Assembly (NCBI RefSeq): GCF_024347675.1 | Contig: NZ_AP024882.1 | Location: 1,550,001 to 1,614,000, forward strand | DNA: 64,000 nucleotides | Direction of reading: 5' to 3' | Origin: Vibrio ishigakensis | Lineage (GTDB): Bacteria; Pseudomonadota; Gammaproteobacteria; Enterobacterales; Vibrionaceae | In this document: in pieces, positions 25,886 through 35,775 of the stretch | Layout of the letters: the number at the start of each line of letters is the position of its first letter | How positions within the stretch are numbered: the first letter of the stretch is position 1 | Translations under genes and position numbers: made by a program | Notes under the pieces: model-generated | Databases searched by the model: none | Seen by the model: only the letters and a program-made list of their open reading frames with translations | What the model was told of the DNA's origin: nothing

Positions 25886-26803
25886 ATGAAGAAGTATCAC
25901 TTTAATACCATAGGCGAACAGAACCAAATGTTGGGTATCCGTCCGCCAGAACACCCTCTTTTTGACGTCATCAAGATGAGCTCCAAGGGCGCGGATAATC
26001 CGCTCAGTTGTGAGGGTGGCTTCTCCATTTCTTCCAGCTTTTACTCTATCTCGATGAAGCACATCACCTCTGGTGAGTTGATGTACGGACGCACCAAATA
26101 CGATTGTTCCAACGGTACCATGCTGTTTATCGCCCCCGAACAGGAACTATCTGGTGTGGGGATAAAAGTAGATTCAGTAGCGCGTACTATTAGCTTTCAT
26201 GAGGACTATATCCGCGGTCATGAACTGCAGGAGCAGCTAAAGAAATACCACTTCTTCAACTACTCGGTAAACGAGGCCCTGCACCTTTCTCCAAAAGAAG
26301 AAAAGCAAATGGCGGCACTGTTCGATGCAATAGAAGGTGAATATCACAACAACCTAGATGCTTTCACCAAAGAGCTTATTCTGTCTCAGCTCAGCACCTT
26401 GCTAATGTATGCCAACCGCTACTATCACAGACAGTTCTTGATGCGCAAAGACGCAGATACCTCGGTCTACGACAAATTCTCTGTGCTTTTGGATGCACGT
26501 TTGCAATCCATTGTTGAGGAATCAACCGCTATCCCTGAGGTAGAAGAACTGGCTCAGTCGATGAACATGACCAGCCGCTATCTCAGTGACGCCCTTAAAG
26601 CAGAAACAGGAAGAACCACTAAGGACTGGATTCATAAGGCTCTAATAGATAAATCAAAAGACCTGCTTCTATCGACCAAGGATTCAGTGGCAACCATCGC
26701 CTATGCCCTCGGTTTTGAATACCCGCAATACTTCTCACGCCTATTCAAAAATAAAGTAGATCTTACACCTTCGGAATATCGTTCTGAGAATATCAGACAC
26801 TAA
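25886..26803 (+). CDS. AraC family transcriptional regulator
   Basis: A 305-residue regulator. The N-terminal two thirds resemble the AraC-type sensor of regulators such as those beside dehydrogenase or hydrolase genes. The C-terminal double HTH lies at about residues 205-303 (VEELAQSMNMTSRYLSDALK, then DSVATIAYALGFEYPQYFSR). Its likely former target gene is the hydrolase remnant upstream, so it may now be an orphan regulator. Confidence 0.88.
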   Translation: MKKYHFNTIGEQNQMLGIRPPEHPLFDVIKMSSKGADNPLSCEGGFSISSSFYSISMKHITSGELMYGRTKYDCSNGTMLFIAPEQELSGVGIKVDSVARTISFHEDYIRGHELQEQLKKYHFFNYSVNEALHLSPKEEKQMAALFDAIEGEYHNNLDAFTKELILSQLSTLLMYANRYYHRQFLMRKDADTSVYDKFSVLLDARLQSIVEESTAIPEVEELAQSMNMTSRYLSDALKAETGRTTKDWIHKALIDKSKDLLLSTKDSVATIAYALGFEYPQYFSRLFKNKVDLTPSEYRSENIRH

Positions 26804-26815
26804 TTTTTAATTACT

Positions 26816-27199
26816 CTAGCCCTTGTTTAATTGGGCTCTAGAGTAATTACGAGTTCTTGCTACCTTATGTATCTCATACATATTGAGTGAGTCGACTTCA
26901 CAACGAACCTCTACTTCTTCTAGCCAAAACACATCAAACAAAAGGTGAAGATCATTGGCGAGGTTCAGTTCGAACAAAGCAAGGTTGTCAGACATCTCCT
27001 GCAAAGTCTTTGATATGTCCACCACTATCAAGCGATGCTCAGGATCAAGTTTATGGTTCTCGTCCATGTAATCCTTAATACTAGTCACAACTATGACCAT
27101 GGACTTTCCCTCCCCTATATCTAACACATCATATACCCTATCGTTTAAATAAATTGTGCTTTGATATTGCTCTTCTTTTAAGAACAAACCCAGATTCAT
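26816..27199 (-). CDS. Hypothetical protein, 127 aa
   Basis: Not recognised. A soluble, acidic protein without signal or membrane segment. A very good GGAGAGAGA ribosome site precedes the ATG complementary to 27197-27199, which supports translation. It converges on the AraC gene with only 12 bp between the stops. Confidence 0.6.
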   Translation of the reverse strand: MNLGLFLKEEQYQSTIYLNDRVYDVLDIGEGKSMVIVVTSIKDYMDENHKLDPEHRLIVVDISKTLQEMSDNLALFELNLANDLHLLFDVFWLEEVEVRCEVDSLNMYEIHKVARTRNYSRAQLNKG

Positions 27200-27259
27200 A
27201 GTCTCTCTCCAAATATAAAGTATTTGAAAACCTTATCCTTATACATGAGGGAGAAGAAC

Positions 27260-27276
27260 GAATAAGAGTTATTCAT
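27260..27276. promoter_or_regulatory. Shared 17-bp motif, copy 1 (upstream of DUF2860 gene)
   Basis: Read on the minus strand this is ATGAATAACTCTTATTC, identical to copy 5 at 36261-36277. It lies 130 bp before the DUF2860 gene and about 60 bp before the 127-aa gene. Confidence 0.5.
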
Positions 27277-27405
27277 TTCGCGTCACTTTACCGTTCAAAA
27301 ATGCATAACAGTTAACCGTATTATTTTAAATCTCAAAAACTAATATATGCCCCATCGAGACGGAGCGTTAAGGCAAAAGGGATTGTTAAACACCTAAAAC
27401 GAGTT

Positions 27406-28365
27406 ATGAAAATGAACGGTAAAAATCTTCTATCAGTAGCAATTCTTTCCTCACTAGCGGGGAGCGCGTTTGCTTTCGATTCATCACGGATTAGCGGCGA
27501 AATCATCTTTGCTACTGGCTATATGTCTAGCAACTCTAACCTAAGCACCGAGAGCGATTCCTTCCTTAAAGACAATACTAAAAAAGGCTCACACAATGAC
27601 GACTTCATTGTAATGCCGCTGGGTAACATCGCTTACGACCTAGGCGAACAGCGTAACCAACGCGTCTACCTAGGTACCTCTCGAGACGACCTAGCTGTTG
27701 GCGACCTAGCATTTGAGATTGGCTACCAATATGACATGCAAAACGGCACCCAAGTTGATGTAGCTTACCTACCAACAGTGCTTTCTGGTAAAGCATGGAA
27801 AAACCCATACCTTGAGGGTAACCGTAGTAAGACAGATGTAGATGGTCATGCATTCAGACTAAAGCTGAACAGCATTGCAGGAACAGGTTTCTCTCTAGAC
27901 ATGGCGTATGCCATGACTGAAATCGATGATGAGCAAATCGCTGACAAGGCATTACACCGTGACGCTGACATCTACTACGCAAAGGCGGGTTACCTGACTC
28001 ACCTAGCACCAAACATGGGACTAAAGTCTAGCCTTGGCTACCTGCACAATGACTCAGAGGGCAAAGCAGAAACACACGACCAATATGAAGTTGAGCTTAG
28101 CTATTTCCTTGTTCACAACGCACATACCATCGCACTAACAGGTAGCTATGCATATCGCGACTACGATGCACAGAACTCAATCTACGGAAAAACACGTTCG
28201 GACAACCGTTCAAAGCTATTCCTAGCTTACGAGTACGCCAACATTGCGGGTCTTGAGAACTGGAATCTAGTTTCTTTCGCTGGCGTAAATTACAACGACT
28301 CGAACATTAGCTTCTACTCAAACGAAGATTACCTAGCGTCAGTAGGTGTTAGCTATAAGTTCTAA
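27406..28365 (+). CDS. DUF2860 family outer-membrane protein
   Basis: A 319-residue predicted beta-barrel. Signal peptide MKMNGKNLLSVAILSSLAGS AFA is followed by alternating hydrophobic strands and a C-terminal Phe (GVSYKF), the usual signal for outer-membrane insertion. The family is typical of Vibrionaceae and has no established function; porin or adhesion-type roles are guesses. A shared regulatory motif lies upstream, and a strong terminator follows. Confidence 0.8.
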   Translation: MKMNGKNLLSVAILSSLAGSAFAFDSSRISGEIIFATGYMSSNSNLSTESDSFLKDNTKKGSHNDDFIVMPLGNIAYDLGEQRNQRVYLGTSRDDLAVGDLAFEIGYQYDMQNGTQVDVAYLPTVLSGKAWKNPYLEGNRSKTDVDGHAFRLKLNSIAGTGFSLDMAYAMTEIDDEQIADKALHRDADIYYAKAGYLTHLAPNMGLKSSLGYLHNDSEGKAETHDQYEVELSYFLVHNAHTIALTGSYAYRDYDAQNSIYGKTRSDNRSKLFLAYEYANIAGLENWNLVSFAGVNYNDSNISFYSNEDYLASVGVSYKF

Positions 28366-28389
28366 ATAAACAAAGACAGTTTGTTTCCA

Positions 28390-28438
28390 AATCCCCCCAT
28401 TTTTAAGCCACTTGGATGAGAAAAATGGGGGATTTTTT
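28390..28438 (+). terminator. Terminator of DUF2860 gene
   Basis: AATCCCCCCATTTTT pairs with AAAAATGGGGGATT (one C bulged) across a 16-nt loop, followed by a T-run. Confidence 0.88.
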
Positions 28439-28487
28439 GTATCTGCAGATTAGCGAAACGTACCTTCAGTAAGAAAAGCCCCTCACC

Positions 28488-29420
28488 CTAACTCTCTGGT
28501 TGGACAATAGAGTTAAAGAAGCTCTGCACCGCTTGATGCAAACACTGGTTTAGCGGGTAACCTCGCCTCGATTGTAAATATCCCCCGGTAATACTGATAG
28601 AAGTCAGATGCTTAGGAATGGTTGGTAACGCATAGCAGGCCAATTCAGGGTTATGTTTTAGAATATAGCTGCTACTAAATACCATAGCATCGGAGCTGAC
28701 TATTTTGTCTATCAAGACAGGAACACTATGACTCAGCAAGGCCACGTTTGGCTCATACCCTCTATTCAAGAACTGCTCATCATAAAGATCGTATTTTCCT
28801 ACACTTGAGTCCGAGGAATACTTCACTATCGGAATATCATGAATATCTTCCCACGCAGAGCTCTTACTCAGAATTGGGTGATCTTTCCTCGCTACCAATC
28901 GAACGCTGATGTCTGACAAATGATGGGTATAAACATCCTGAGGCAACTGATATAAGGTGTAATGGAGCATGTAATCAATTCGTCTTTCTAACAAGGCTTG
29001 CAAAGAACCTTGTTGCCAATACACCAGCTTAAAGCGGGCCTTAGGTAAGGCATTGGACAAGGACTCAAACAGTCCTCGACCAAATACATCTAAAAGGGAC
29101 AACTCAACACCGACGACTATCTCTCCAGTATACTCTTGGGGATCAAAGTCCTGATAGGCTTCAAGTACTTGGGTGAATGGCGTCAGCATATTCTCAGCCG
29201 CTTCAGCCAGCTTTTCCGCCAACTCTGACGGTTCAACGCCATGCGCCTTACGAATAAACAACTGGTCGCCAAAAGTATCTCTTAGTTTTGCCATACCACG
29301 ACTAACACTGGTTTGTGAGATACCCAATACCTCAGCTGTTATGGATGTATTGCGTGTCTCTACCACAACCTTTAGCAGTCGTAGCAAATTCAGATCTAGG
29401 CTGTCGAGATTCTTTTGCAT
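28488..29420 (-). CDS. LysR family transcriptional regulator
   Basis: A 310-residue regulator with the HTH near the N-terminus (LDLNLLRLLKVVVETRNTSI, then EVLGISQTSVSRGMAKLR) and a LysR effector domain. It lies between the DUF2860 and MipA/OmpV genes. Because a 17-bp motif recurs before both outer-membrane genes, the RND pump and GltS genes, this regulator is a reasonable candidate for the factor that reads it; that is inference. An AGGG site precedes the start. Confidence 0.86.
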   Translation of the reverse strand: MQKNLDSLDLNLLRLLKVVVETRNTSITAEVLGISQTSVSRGMAKLRDTFGDQLFIRKAHGVEPSELAEKLAEAAENMLTPFTQVLEAYQDFDPQEYTGEIVVGVELSLLDVFGRGLFESLSNALPKARFKLVYWQQGSLQALLERRIDYMLHYTLYQLPQDVYTHHLSDISVRLVARKDHPILSKSSAWEDIHDIPIVKYSSDSSVGKYDLYDEQFLNRGYEPNVALLSHSVPVLIDKIVSSDAMVFSSSYILKHNPELACYALPTIPKHLTSISITGGYLQSRRGYPLNQCLHQAVQSFFNSIVQPES

Positions 29421-29514
29421 ATTTGAGCAAACCCTTTTTTAAATACTTAAATAAAAAAATAACACATAGCTCAGATTCACCATGTATTAACGCTCGTTTG
29501 TGAGAGGTGAAAAT

Positions 29515-29540
29515 AAAAAAACCGCCAAATTGACGGTTTG
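29515..29540 (-). terminator. Terminator of MipA/OmpV gene
   Basis: On the minus strand AAACCG and CGGTTT (extendable, one mismatch) close around an AT loop and run into TTTTTTT, 9 bp after the stop. Confidence 0.85.
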
Positions 29541-29548
29541 AGTTTAGA

Positions 29549-30826
29549 TTAGAAATGCCACTGCAAATAAAGGGAGTTGTAATCACTGCCACCCTTTATT
29601 CGTCCAAACGCGGATGACGTGGTGAAAATTCCTGACCTATGGTGCAAGCTGTAGCCAACCCATAAGTTATCTAACTTTGCGTTACTAAAGATATCCCCCA
29701 CATTGACATCCAGACTAAAGTCCAAATAGTTCATTAGTTTGCTCGGTTGGTAGCCCTTTTCTTCCATATTCTTGGCTTCAATATGGCTTATCTTAGTGCT
29801 GTAAGAGATACCTTCAGCAAAACCTAGCCTAGTTCTCACCGACCAATCAAAGGTGTAATAAGCCTTAATCGCGAGAACGTACTCATCAAATGAACCCTGA
29901 ACGTCCGAGCTATGGTGATACACATAACCAGGTGTTAAATAAAAGTCCAAAGGCCAGCCGAACACACTGCCCGCCAATGGGTGGCCATAAAATACAGAAG
30001 TGAGCTGATTTCTATCCGGATCTGTATCGTTTTTCAGCCTAATGATCTCAGTCGGTCCTGACTGAGTTGCTACACCACTAGCCAAGCGGAAATAAGAGCC
30101 GTCTGGCAATTGCGGTGAGCTATTTGCTGGCGAACTGCCGAACATGGCAAAGCCAAGATAGCCTTCAAATTGTGCATGGGAATCAATTACTTGGCTGGAA
30201 TAGGTATCGTGATCAAATACAGTTGCACCTAGATGCCCCACCGCATACAGGTTGCGATAGATTTGTGTGCGCCCTTTCACACCAAACTGTGTATCTATGG
30301 CGGAACCAATATCCTCCATCTGCAAGCCGTAATATGTATCATTAAAACGTGCAGATTTAGCCCTTAGCGTAGCGTAGAGAGAGACATCCCATCCCTCACC
30401 ATCAATGCGATAATCGGTTGTTAGATTGGAATAGATTCTGCCGTCATTGTCACTCATTAGATCTAGGCTGATATCCAGCTTTGGAGAATAATGCCAAGTA
30501 ACTCTACCACCCACATCGATTTGGCTGCCCTGAATGGTATTTTGAGCATATCTTGGAATATCAAAGAAACGCAACCCTGCAGCAAAGCCAAGGCTAAAGG
30601 TGTCGCTTTGATAGAAGTGGATACCGCCTGAAGCGCCCTCTAGATAGACATTATCACCTTGATAAAACAGTAAAGGCACAACATCATTGACTGTGTTTCC
30701 GTTGGTTTTAAACGGCATAGAGGCACTCCTGATACCTATACCCACCCCCCAGTTCTCTTCTTGAATCGGCTCATTTGCCAATACAGCAAACGGCATGCAC
30801 AAGGAAACTAAATATTTGCACTTCAT
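29549..30826 (-). CDS. MipA/OmpV family outer-membrane protein
   Basis: A 425-residue predicted beta-barrel, longer than the classic MipA/OmpV proteins (about 250). Short signal peptide ending at LANEPIQ; first family strand WGVGIGIRSASMPF; LFYQGDNVYLEGASGGIHFY is the OmpV-type second strand; C-terminal YLQWHF fits outer-membrane insertion. OmpV is a major Vibrio outer-membrane protein and MipA a murein-synthesis scaffold; which role applies here is open. A shared motif is 137 bp upstream, and a GAGTGC/GCACTC hairpin sits at 30848-30865 near the start. Confidence 0.85.
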   Translation of the reverse strand: MKCKYLVSLCMPFAVLANEPIQEENWGVGIGIRSASMPFKTNGNTVNDVVPLLFYQGDNVYLEGASGGIHFYQSDTFSLGFAAGLRFFDIPRYAQNTIQGSQIDVGGRVTWHYSPKLDISLDLMSDNDGRIYSNLTTDYRIDGEGWDVSLYATLRAKSARFNDTYYGLQMEDIGSAIDTQFGVKGRTQIYRNLYAVGHLGATVFDHDTYSSQVIDSHAQFEGYLGFAMFGSSPANSSPQLPDGSYFRLASGVATQSGPTEIIRLKNDTDPDRNQLTSVFYGHPLAGSVFGWPLDFYLTPGYVYHHSSDVQGSFDEYVLAIKAYYTFDWSVRTRLGFAEGISYSTKISHIEAKNMEEKGYQPSKLMNYLDFSLDVNVGDIFSNAKLDNLWVGYSLHHRSGIFTTSSAFGRIKGGSDYNSLYLQWHF

Positions 30827-30962
30827 CTTTGACTCTTATATTTATATGAGTGCAAAGGCGCACTCTACTGTTCATTTCTCCTTTATTTAATTCCCCAATC
30901 TAAATTGGTTACACCGCTTCCCTTCAAGGCAAATTGTATTTATTCAAAAGCCTTGATTACAT

Positions 30963-30979
30963 GTTTAACAGCTATTCAA
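30963..30979 (-). promoter_or_regulatory. Shared 17-bp motif, copy 2 (upstream of MipA/OmpV gene)
   Basis: Minus-strand reading TTGAATAGCTGTTAAAC, 137 bp upstream of the MipA/OmpV start. It matches the other copies at TGAATA, CT and TTA. Confidence 0.4.
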
Positions 30980-31008
30980 TTCTGGAAATTCAGTGAAGTT
31001 ATAGGCAT

Positions 31009-31033
31009 AAAAAAGCCCAGTCTAAACTGGGCT
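31009..31033 (-). terminator. Terminator of RND pump operon
   Basis: AGCCCAGT and ACTGGGCT pair around 4 nt; on the minus strand a T-run follows. It lies 23 bp after the RND stop. Confidence 0.92.
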
Positions 31034-31055
31034 CAATAATTAACTTGAAGGGCGT

Positions 31056-34000
31056 TTACGCCGTTTTTGGTTTCACTCTAAAGAACAGAGCGTAGTTTAG
31101 CGGTATCACAATCAGCGTTAGCGCTGTGGCAAACAGCAGACCAAACATTATGGTCACCGCCATACTCTTGAAGAACGGGTCTACAAGCAGCGGTGCCACA
31201 CCTAAGATGGTAGTAGTTGCACCCAGAATTACCGGACGTGCCCTGCTCATCGCAGCTTCAATAATTGCATCATAGGCATGCTTACCATCTTTTATCTCAT
31301 TCTCTGCTTGATCTACCAATACGATAGCGTTTTTGACCATCATACCCACCAAGCTCAAGAAACCTAGGGTTGCCATAAACTCAAACGGAGTCTGGAATAC
31401 CACAAGGCCAACCGCGACGCCCAGTACCGCTAGCGGTACGGTACACCAGATAACTAGCGCCTGACGAATGCCGTTAAACATAAACACTACCGCCAGAACC
31501 ATGGCTGCAAAACCATAAGGTGCAGAGATCTTTAGACCTTCGTCTGCTTCTTTCGCCTCTTTGTATTCACCATGCCACTCAAGCGTGTAGCCCACAGGCA
31601 ACGGCATTTCTTCGATTCTCTCTTTCACCGCTTCAAGTGCTTCAGCAGTTAAGATGCCGGAGCGCGGATCCGCCTGCGCCATAATAGTCGGTACGCGGTT
31701 GATACGACGTAGCATAGAATCTTGCCAATCTAGCTCTACACGCTCTACAAATTGAGCCAGTTGTAGATACCCACCAGCAGTTGCACTAAACACCCTAGTG
31801 TTCTCAATGCTTCGGTCATGAGTACGCTCATTTTCAGGAGCACGCACCACGATTGGAATCAGGTCGTTACCTTCGCGATAAACACCGACGTTCTTACCTA
31901 CCAGAGATTGCTCTAGTGCTTGGTTAAGCTCTTGGGTTGTTAGACCAAATTGCTGCGCTCTTTCTGAGGCATACACAGGGCGTACTACAGGTACTTGCTG
32001 TCTCCAGTCATCTTGGATCGCCATCAGCTCAGACGTCTCATTCATGATCTGCTTTGCCTGTTCAGAAAGCTGACGCAATACAGTGCTATCAGGACCACTG
32101 AACGCGGCTTCTATCTTCTTACCGCCACCTGGGCCAAGCATGAATTTCCATACGTTGATTGAAGCCTGCTCGTAACGTTCGCTCAGTTCAAACTGCAGTT
32201 CAGTAATAATAGGCTCAATAACATCAAAGTTATCGACATCCACCAGCATCTGACCATAACTGGTGTTCTGTGCCTCAGGAGAATAAGTCAGCATAAAACG
32301 CAGACCACCTGAACCGATGAAGCTGGTTGTGTTAGTTACCCCCTGTTTTGCTTGAACGTCTTGCTCGATTTCAAGAAGCACTTTTTCCGTTGTGCGAATG
32401 TCAGTACCCTGAGGCATGAATACATCGATAACGAACTGCTCTCTTTGTGACTCTGGCATGAAGCCTGGAGGGACGTGACCAAACATAGTCACACCCATGA
32501 AGAACAGACCAATGACTACACCAAGGCTTTTCTTCTGGTTATGTAAAACCCATTCCAGAGTCGCTTTATAGCGAATCGACACTTTACTTGGCGCCTTCTC
32601 TTTCTGATCTTTCTTGACCTTCAGGAAGTCATGGCACAGTAGCGGAGTGACCGTAATCGCCAGCACCCAACTCAGGAACATAGAGTAAAGGATTACCCAA
32701 AACAATGAGCCCGCATATTCACCCATGTTAGATGGCGATAAGCCGATTGCACTAAATGCACAGATACCAACAATAGTACCGCCCAAAAGGGGCCATTTAG
32801 TCTCATTTACAATGTCATTGACTACCGTTTGCTTATCGGCGTCTGGATTCTTTTGCAGCCTGGTTAACACACCGTCAGTTACTACGATTGCGTTATCTAC
32901 CAACATACCTAGAGCAATGATCAGCGCACCTAGCGAGATACGTTGCATCGCGATGTCATCGATGAGCATCACAATCAAGGTACCCGCAACGGTCAGCACC
33001 AATACAAAACCAATTACGATGCCGGTTCTAAGTCCCATAAACAGCAATAGAACCACGAATACAATTACAACCGCAGCAATCAAATTGTTGATGAAGTCTG
33101 AAACAGAGTCGCGAACCGAGTCAGACTGGATTGAGATCTCATGAAGCTCAATTCCGATAGGTCTTTGGCTCTCAAGCTCAGCGATGCGCGCTTTAACCGC
33201 ATCACCCATCTCAACCACGTTACCACCGGCAACGTTTGAGATACCCAGACCTACAGCACGCATACCGTTATAACGCATCAATACATTTGCTGGCTCTTCA
33301 AAACCGCGGGTAACATTTGCAATATCTTGCAAGCGAACCACAGTGTTGTTGTCACCAAGAGCAATCTGTAGCGCCTTTAGCTGTTCAAAAGAGCTAATGT
33401 TGGCTGCAGGCATCACCGATACACGCATACCATCGGTATCCAGAGCACCAGCTACGGTAACCACGTTTTGCTTCTCTAGTACATCTTCAACTTGCTGAGC
33501 CGACATACCGAACTGCGCCAAACGCTCGCTAGAGATCTCAACAAAAATGGCTTCGTTCTTTTCGGCAAGGGTCGCTGTTTTCGATACACCAGGAACAAGA
33601 ACTAACTCTCTTCTCAGGCCATCTACATAATCCTGTAGTTGCTTGTCGCTATAACCCTCACCAGTTACCGCATAGAACTGAGCATATACGTCTGCAAAAT
33701 CATCGTTAACGATAGAAGGCGCCGCGCCTGGAGGAAGAGAGCGCTGGGCATCCTCTATTTTTCTTCTCAGCTTGTCCCAAACCTGTTGCAGTTCAGCTTC
33801 GTTATTTGAGAACTCACGCTTAATCTCAACAGTAACCTCAGAGACGCCCTGCTTTGATACTGAGGTAATCTCGTCTACTTCTTGCAGTGACTGAGCAGCG
33901 CCCTCGATAACGTCTGTCACCTCATCCGCCACTTCTTGAGCTGTCGCCCCAGGGTATGGGGTTACAATAACTGACTGTCGTATTACAAATTCTGGATCTT

Positions 34001-34106
34001 CAAATCTGCCTAGCTTCAGATAACTGATGTAACCACCAATCAACATCAGGGCAACCATTACCCAGACACTGGTGCGTTTTGCGATAGTCGTTTGTGCGAT
34101 ATTCAT
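31056..34106 (-). CDS. RND family efflux pump, inner-membrane permease
   Basis: A 1016-residue RND transporter of the AcrB/HAE type with twelve helices and two large periplasmic loops. Visible landmarks: FEDPEFVIRQSVIVTPYPGA just after helix 1, the helix-4 region LGALIIALGMLVDNAIVVTD with the proton-relay Asp, and GFLSLVGMMVKNAIVLVDQ in the second half. It exports compounds through an outer-membrane TolC-type channel encoded elsewhere. It starts one base after the adaptor gene, so the two are co-translated. Substrate unknown. Expression may follow the motif before the adaptor gene. Confidence 0.93.
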   Translation of the reverse strand: MNIAQTTIAKRTSVWVMVALMLIGGYISYLKLGRFEDPEFVIRQSVIVTPYPGATAQEVADEVTDVIEGAAQSLQEVDEITSVSKQGVSEVTVEIKREFSNNEAELQQVWDKLRRKIEDAQRSLPPGAAPSIVNDDFADVYAQFYAVTGEGYSDKQLQDYVDGLRRELVLVPGVSKTATLAEKNEAIFVEISSERLAQFGMSAQQVEDVLEKQNVVTVAGALDTDGMRVSVMPAANISSFEQLKALQIALGDNNTVVRLQDIANVTRGFEEPANVLMRYNGMRAVGLGISNVAGGNVVEMGDAVKARIAELESQRPIGIELHEISIQSDSVRDSVSDFINNLIAAVVIVFVVLLLFMGLRTGIVIGFVLVLTVAGTLIVMLIDDIAMQRISLGALIIALGMLVDNAIVVTDGVLTRLQKNPDADKQTVVNDIVNETKWPLLGGTIVGICAFSAIGLSPSNMGEYAGSLFWVILYSMFLSWVLAITVTPLLCHDFLKVKKDQKEKAPSKVSIRYKATLEWVLHNQKKSLGVVIGLFFMGVTMFGHVPPGFMPESQREQFVIDVFMPQGTDIRTTEKVLLEIEQDVQAKQGVTNTTSFIGSGGLRFMLTYSPEAQNTSYGQMLVDVDNFDVIEPIITELQFELSERYEQASINVWKFMLGPGGGKKIEAAFSGPDSTVLRQLSEQAKQIMNETSELMAIQDDWRQQVPVVRPVYASERAQQFGLTTQELNQALEQSLVGKNVGVYREGNDLIPIVVRAPENERTHDRSIENTRVFSATAGGYLQLAQFVERVELDWQDSMLRRINRVPTIMAQADPRSGILTAEALEAVKERIEEMPLPVGYTLEWHGEYKEAKEADEGLKISAPYGFAAMVLAVVFMFNGIRQALVIWCTVPLAVLGVAVGLVVFQTPFEFMATLGFLSLVGMMVKNAIVLVDQAENEIKDGKHAYDAIIEAAMSRARPVILGATTTILGVAPLLVDPFFKSMAVTIMFGLLFATALTLIVIPLNYALFFRVKPKTA

Positions 34107-34107
34107 C

Positions 34108-35184
34108 TTACTGCACCTCTACCAATTCAGGACGCACTTCGATACCTTGCTTAAGATTCTGTGTACCCGACACAACCACGTTCTCACCTTGTTTCAGATT
34201 GGCTTCGATTTGTACACGCTCGCCACTAAGACTGCCTGTCACTACCTCGCGCTTTTGCAAAATATTTTGCTCATCCACAACCCATACATATTGATTACCT
34301 AGGTTGTCTGGAGTCACTGCGGTCAGCGGAACTTGAATCGCTTTGTTGCCAGGTCGAGTATCGTCGGAAAAGACATGCACATTCATACCTGGTAGCAGTC
34401 GACTCTCCTTAGTTGCGTCAACTGCAAATGTAACCGCGTAGGTTCCAGTCACGGGATCTGGCTCTGTTTCATACTTCTTCAATTCAAGGTTAAAGGTTTG
34501 ATAAGGTGCGATAGTAGACTGCGCCACAATGTTGGCACCGTCTCCGTCACCTGTCATCAAGCTGTCTGGTACGTTGATCACTACTTCTAGGTCATTCAGA
34601 TCGTGCATAGCAGCAATGATTTCATTGCTTTGCACTAATACATGGTTATCTACAAAAGTACGGCTCACCACACCTGTAAAAGGAGCTTTAAGATTGGTGT
34701 CTTCAAGGCGGCGAGTCGCTTCTGCAAACTTGTTTTGCGCCAGATTAAAGCGCAATGTGAACTCTTCAAACTCACTCTTCGACATCATTTTACGTTGCTC
34801 AAACATCACCTTGGCACGCTGAAACTCAGAGCGAGCGTTGTTCAGCTCATTCCGTGCAGAAGTAAGCGCAATCTCCGCATCTTTAGCGTCAAGCTTTGCG
34901 ATCAATTGGCCTTTTTCTACCGAATCACCCTCTTGAACTAACATCTCAATAATGCGACCGCTTGCTCGGAACGAGAGATCAGCGCGACTGGCCGATTGGA
35001 TAACACCATTAAATGAGAGATCCGCAACCGCTTTATCGGAAACAACTTCAACCAGAACAGGACGAACAACAGGTTCTGATACTGAAGTTTGGATTTCGGA
35101 TTCACAGCCAGTAAGCAAAAGAGAAACAGCCAATGCCATTGTGGTGATTCGCAGTTTCTGCTTTGCTAAGTTTGAGTTTTTCAC
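34108..35184 (-). CDS. RND efflux periplasmic adaptor (MFP) lipoprotein
   Basis: A 358-residue adaptor. I take GTG at 35184 as start: AGGAG lies 6 nt upstream of it, while the in-frame ATG at 35190 directly touches that ribosome site. The product is a lipoprotein (LLLTGC, Cys27). A lipoyl-like half-motif (LSFRASGRIIEMLVQEGDSV) and its return (FTGVVSRTFVDNHVLVQ) flank a coiled-coil hairpin (about residues 95-155), followed by beta-barrel domains. It links the pump to the outer-membrane channel. A shared motif lies 109 bp upstream. Confidence 0.9.
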   Translation of the reverse strand: MKNSNLAKQKLRITTMALAVSLLLTGCESEIQTSVSEPVVRPVLVEVVSDKAVADLSFNGVIQSASRADLSFRASGRIIEMLVQEGDSVEKGQLIAKLDAKDAEIALTSARNELNNARSEFQRAKVMFEQRKMMSKSEFEEFTLRFNLAQNKFAEATRRLEDTNLKAPFTGVVSRTFVDNHVLVQSNEIIAAMHDLNDLEVVINVPDSLMTGDGDGANIVAQSTIAPYQTFNLELKKYETEPDPVTGTYAVTFAVDATKESRLLPGMNVHVFSDDTRPGNKAIQVPLTAVTPDNLGNQYVWVVDEQNILQKREVVTGSLSGERVQIEANLKQGENVVVSGTQNLKQGIEVRPELVEVQ

Positions 35185-35292
35185 AACCATCTCCTAAAGA
35201 ATTCATTGATTAATTGCGTTGTCATCACGCTATTCGTCCCTTGATGTCTTCCTTCTGCTGCGCAGTTTAAGGATTTGATGCACAAAGACGAC

Positions 35293-35309
35293 GGTTAACA
35301 GATATTCAT
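35293..35309 (-). promoter_or_regulatory. Shared 17-bp motif, copy 3 (upstream of RND adaptor)
   Basis: Minus-strand reading ATGAATATCTGTTAACC. With its flank it is very close to copy 4, sharing GATATTCAT and TTTGG on the plus strand. Confidence 0.5.
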
Positions 35310-35372
35310 ATTTGGAGTGAATAAATTCCCTATGCCTGCCAATTTTGGAGACATACCAGACAAGAGGTTTGG

Positions 35373-35729
35373 CTAATTACCCTTTTTGGTAATAGAGGAT
35401 TGAAGTAGATTGACTCGGCGGGAATGCCAAGCGATTTGCTGCTCAAGTAGTCGTGTTTGATGTCGCTTGGGTGCAGTAACAAAGTGATAGAGCGCGACAG
35501 AATTAAGCACGATTGAGATCAACCCAACCACAGCAATCAGTGAACTTCCTGAATCTAGGCTCACGAGTATCAAAGCGCTTGTAACGAGTAACAATAGTGC
35601 TGAAATCAATATAGAAATTGGACTCAGTAAAAGATTATTCTGAGTTGAGACAGCCTCCAATTCCAACTTTGCATCAGCTAGCCTTTCTAAGTTTCTTGCT
35701 AGCTCTGCTGCAAACATATCTCTACTCAT
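35373..35729 (-). CDS. Hypothetical membrane protein, 118 aa
   Basis: Not recognised. Start 35729 (MSRDMFAAELARNLERLADA) has a GGAAG site 7 nt upstream; the longer frame to 35765 has none as good. An N-terminal helix of about 35 residues rich in Leu, Ala and Glu is followed by two membrane helices (around LSPISILISALLLLVTS and VVGLISIVLNSVALYHF) and a basic helical tail. It is the last of three small minus-strand genes. Confidence 0.65.
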   Translation of the reverse strand: MSRDMFAAELARNLERLADAKLELEAVSTQNNLLLSPISILISALLLLVTSALILVSLDSGSSLIAVVGLISIVLNSVALYHFVTAPKRHQTRLLEQQIAWHSRRVNLLQSSITKKGN

Positions 35730-35775
35730 GATCAGCTTCCAGGTGTGAGTAGATACATTCGCCATAATCCAATGC

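Noticed and set aside
32725..33144. 139-codon plus-strand frame
   Set aside because: Antisense shadow of the RND permease helices.
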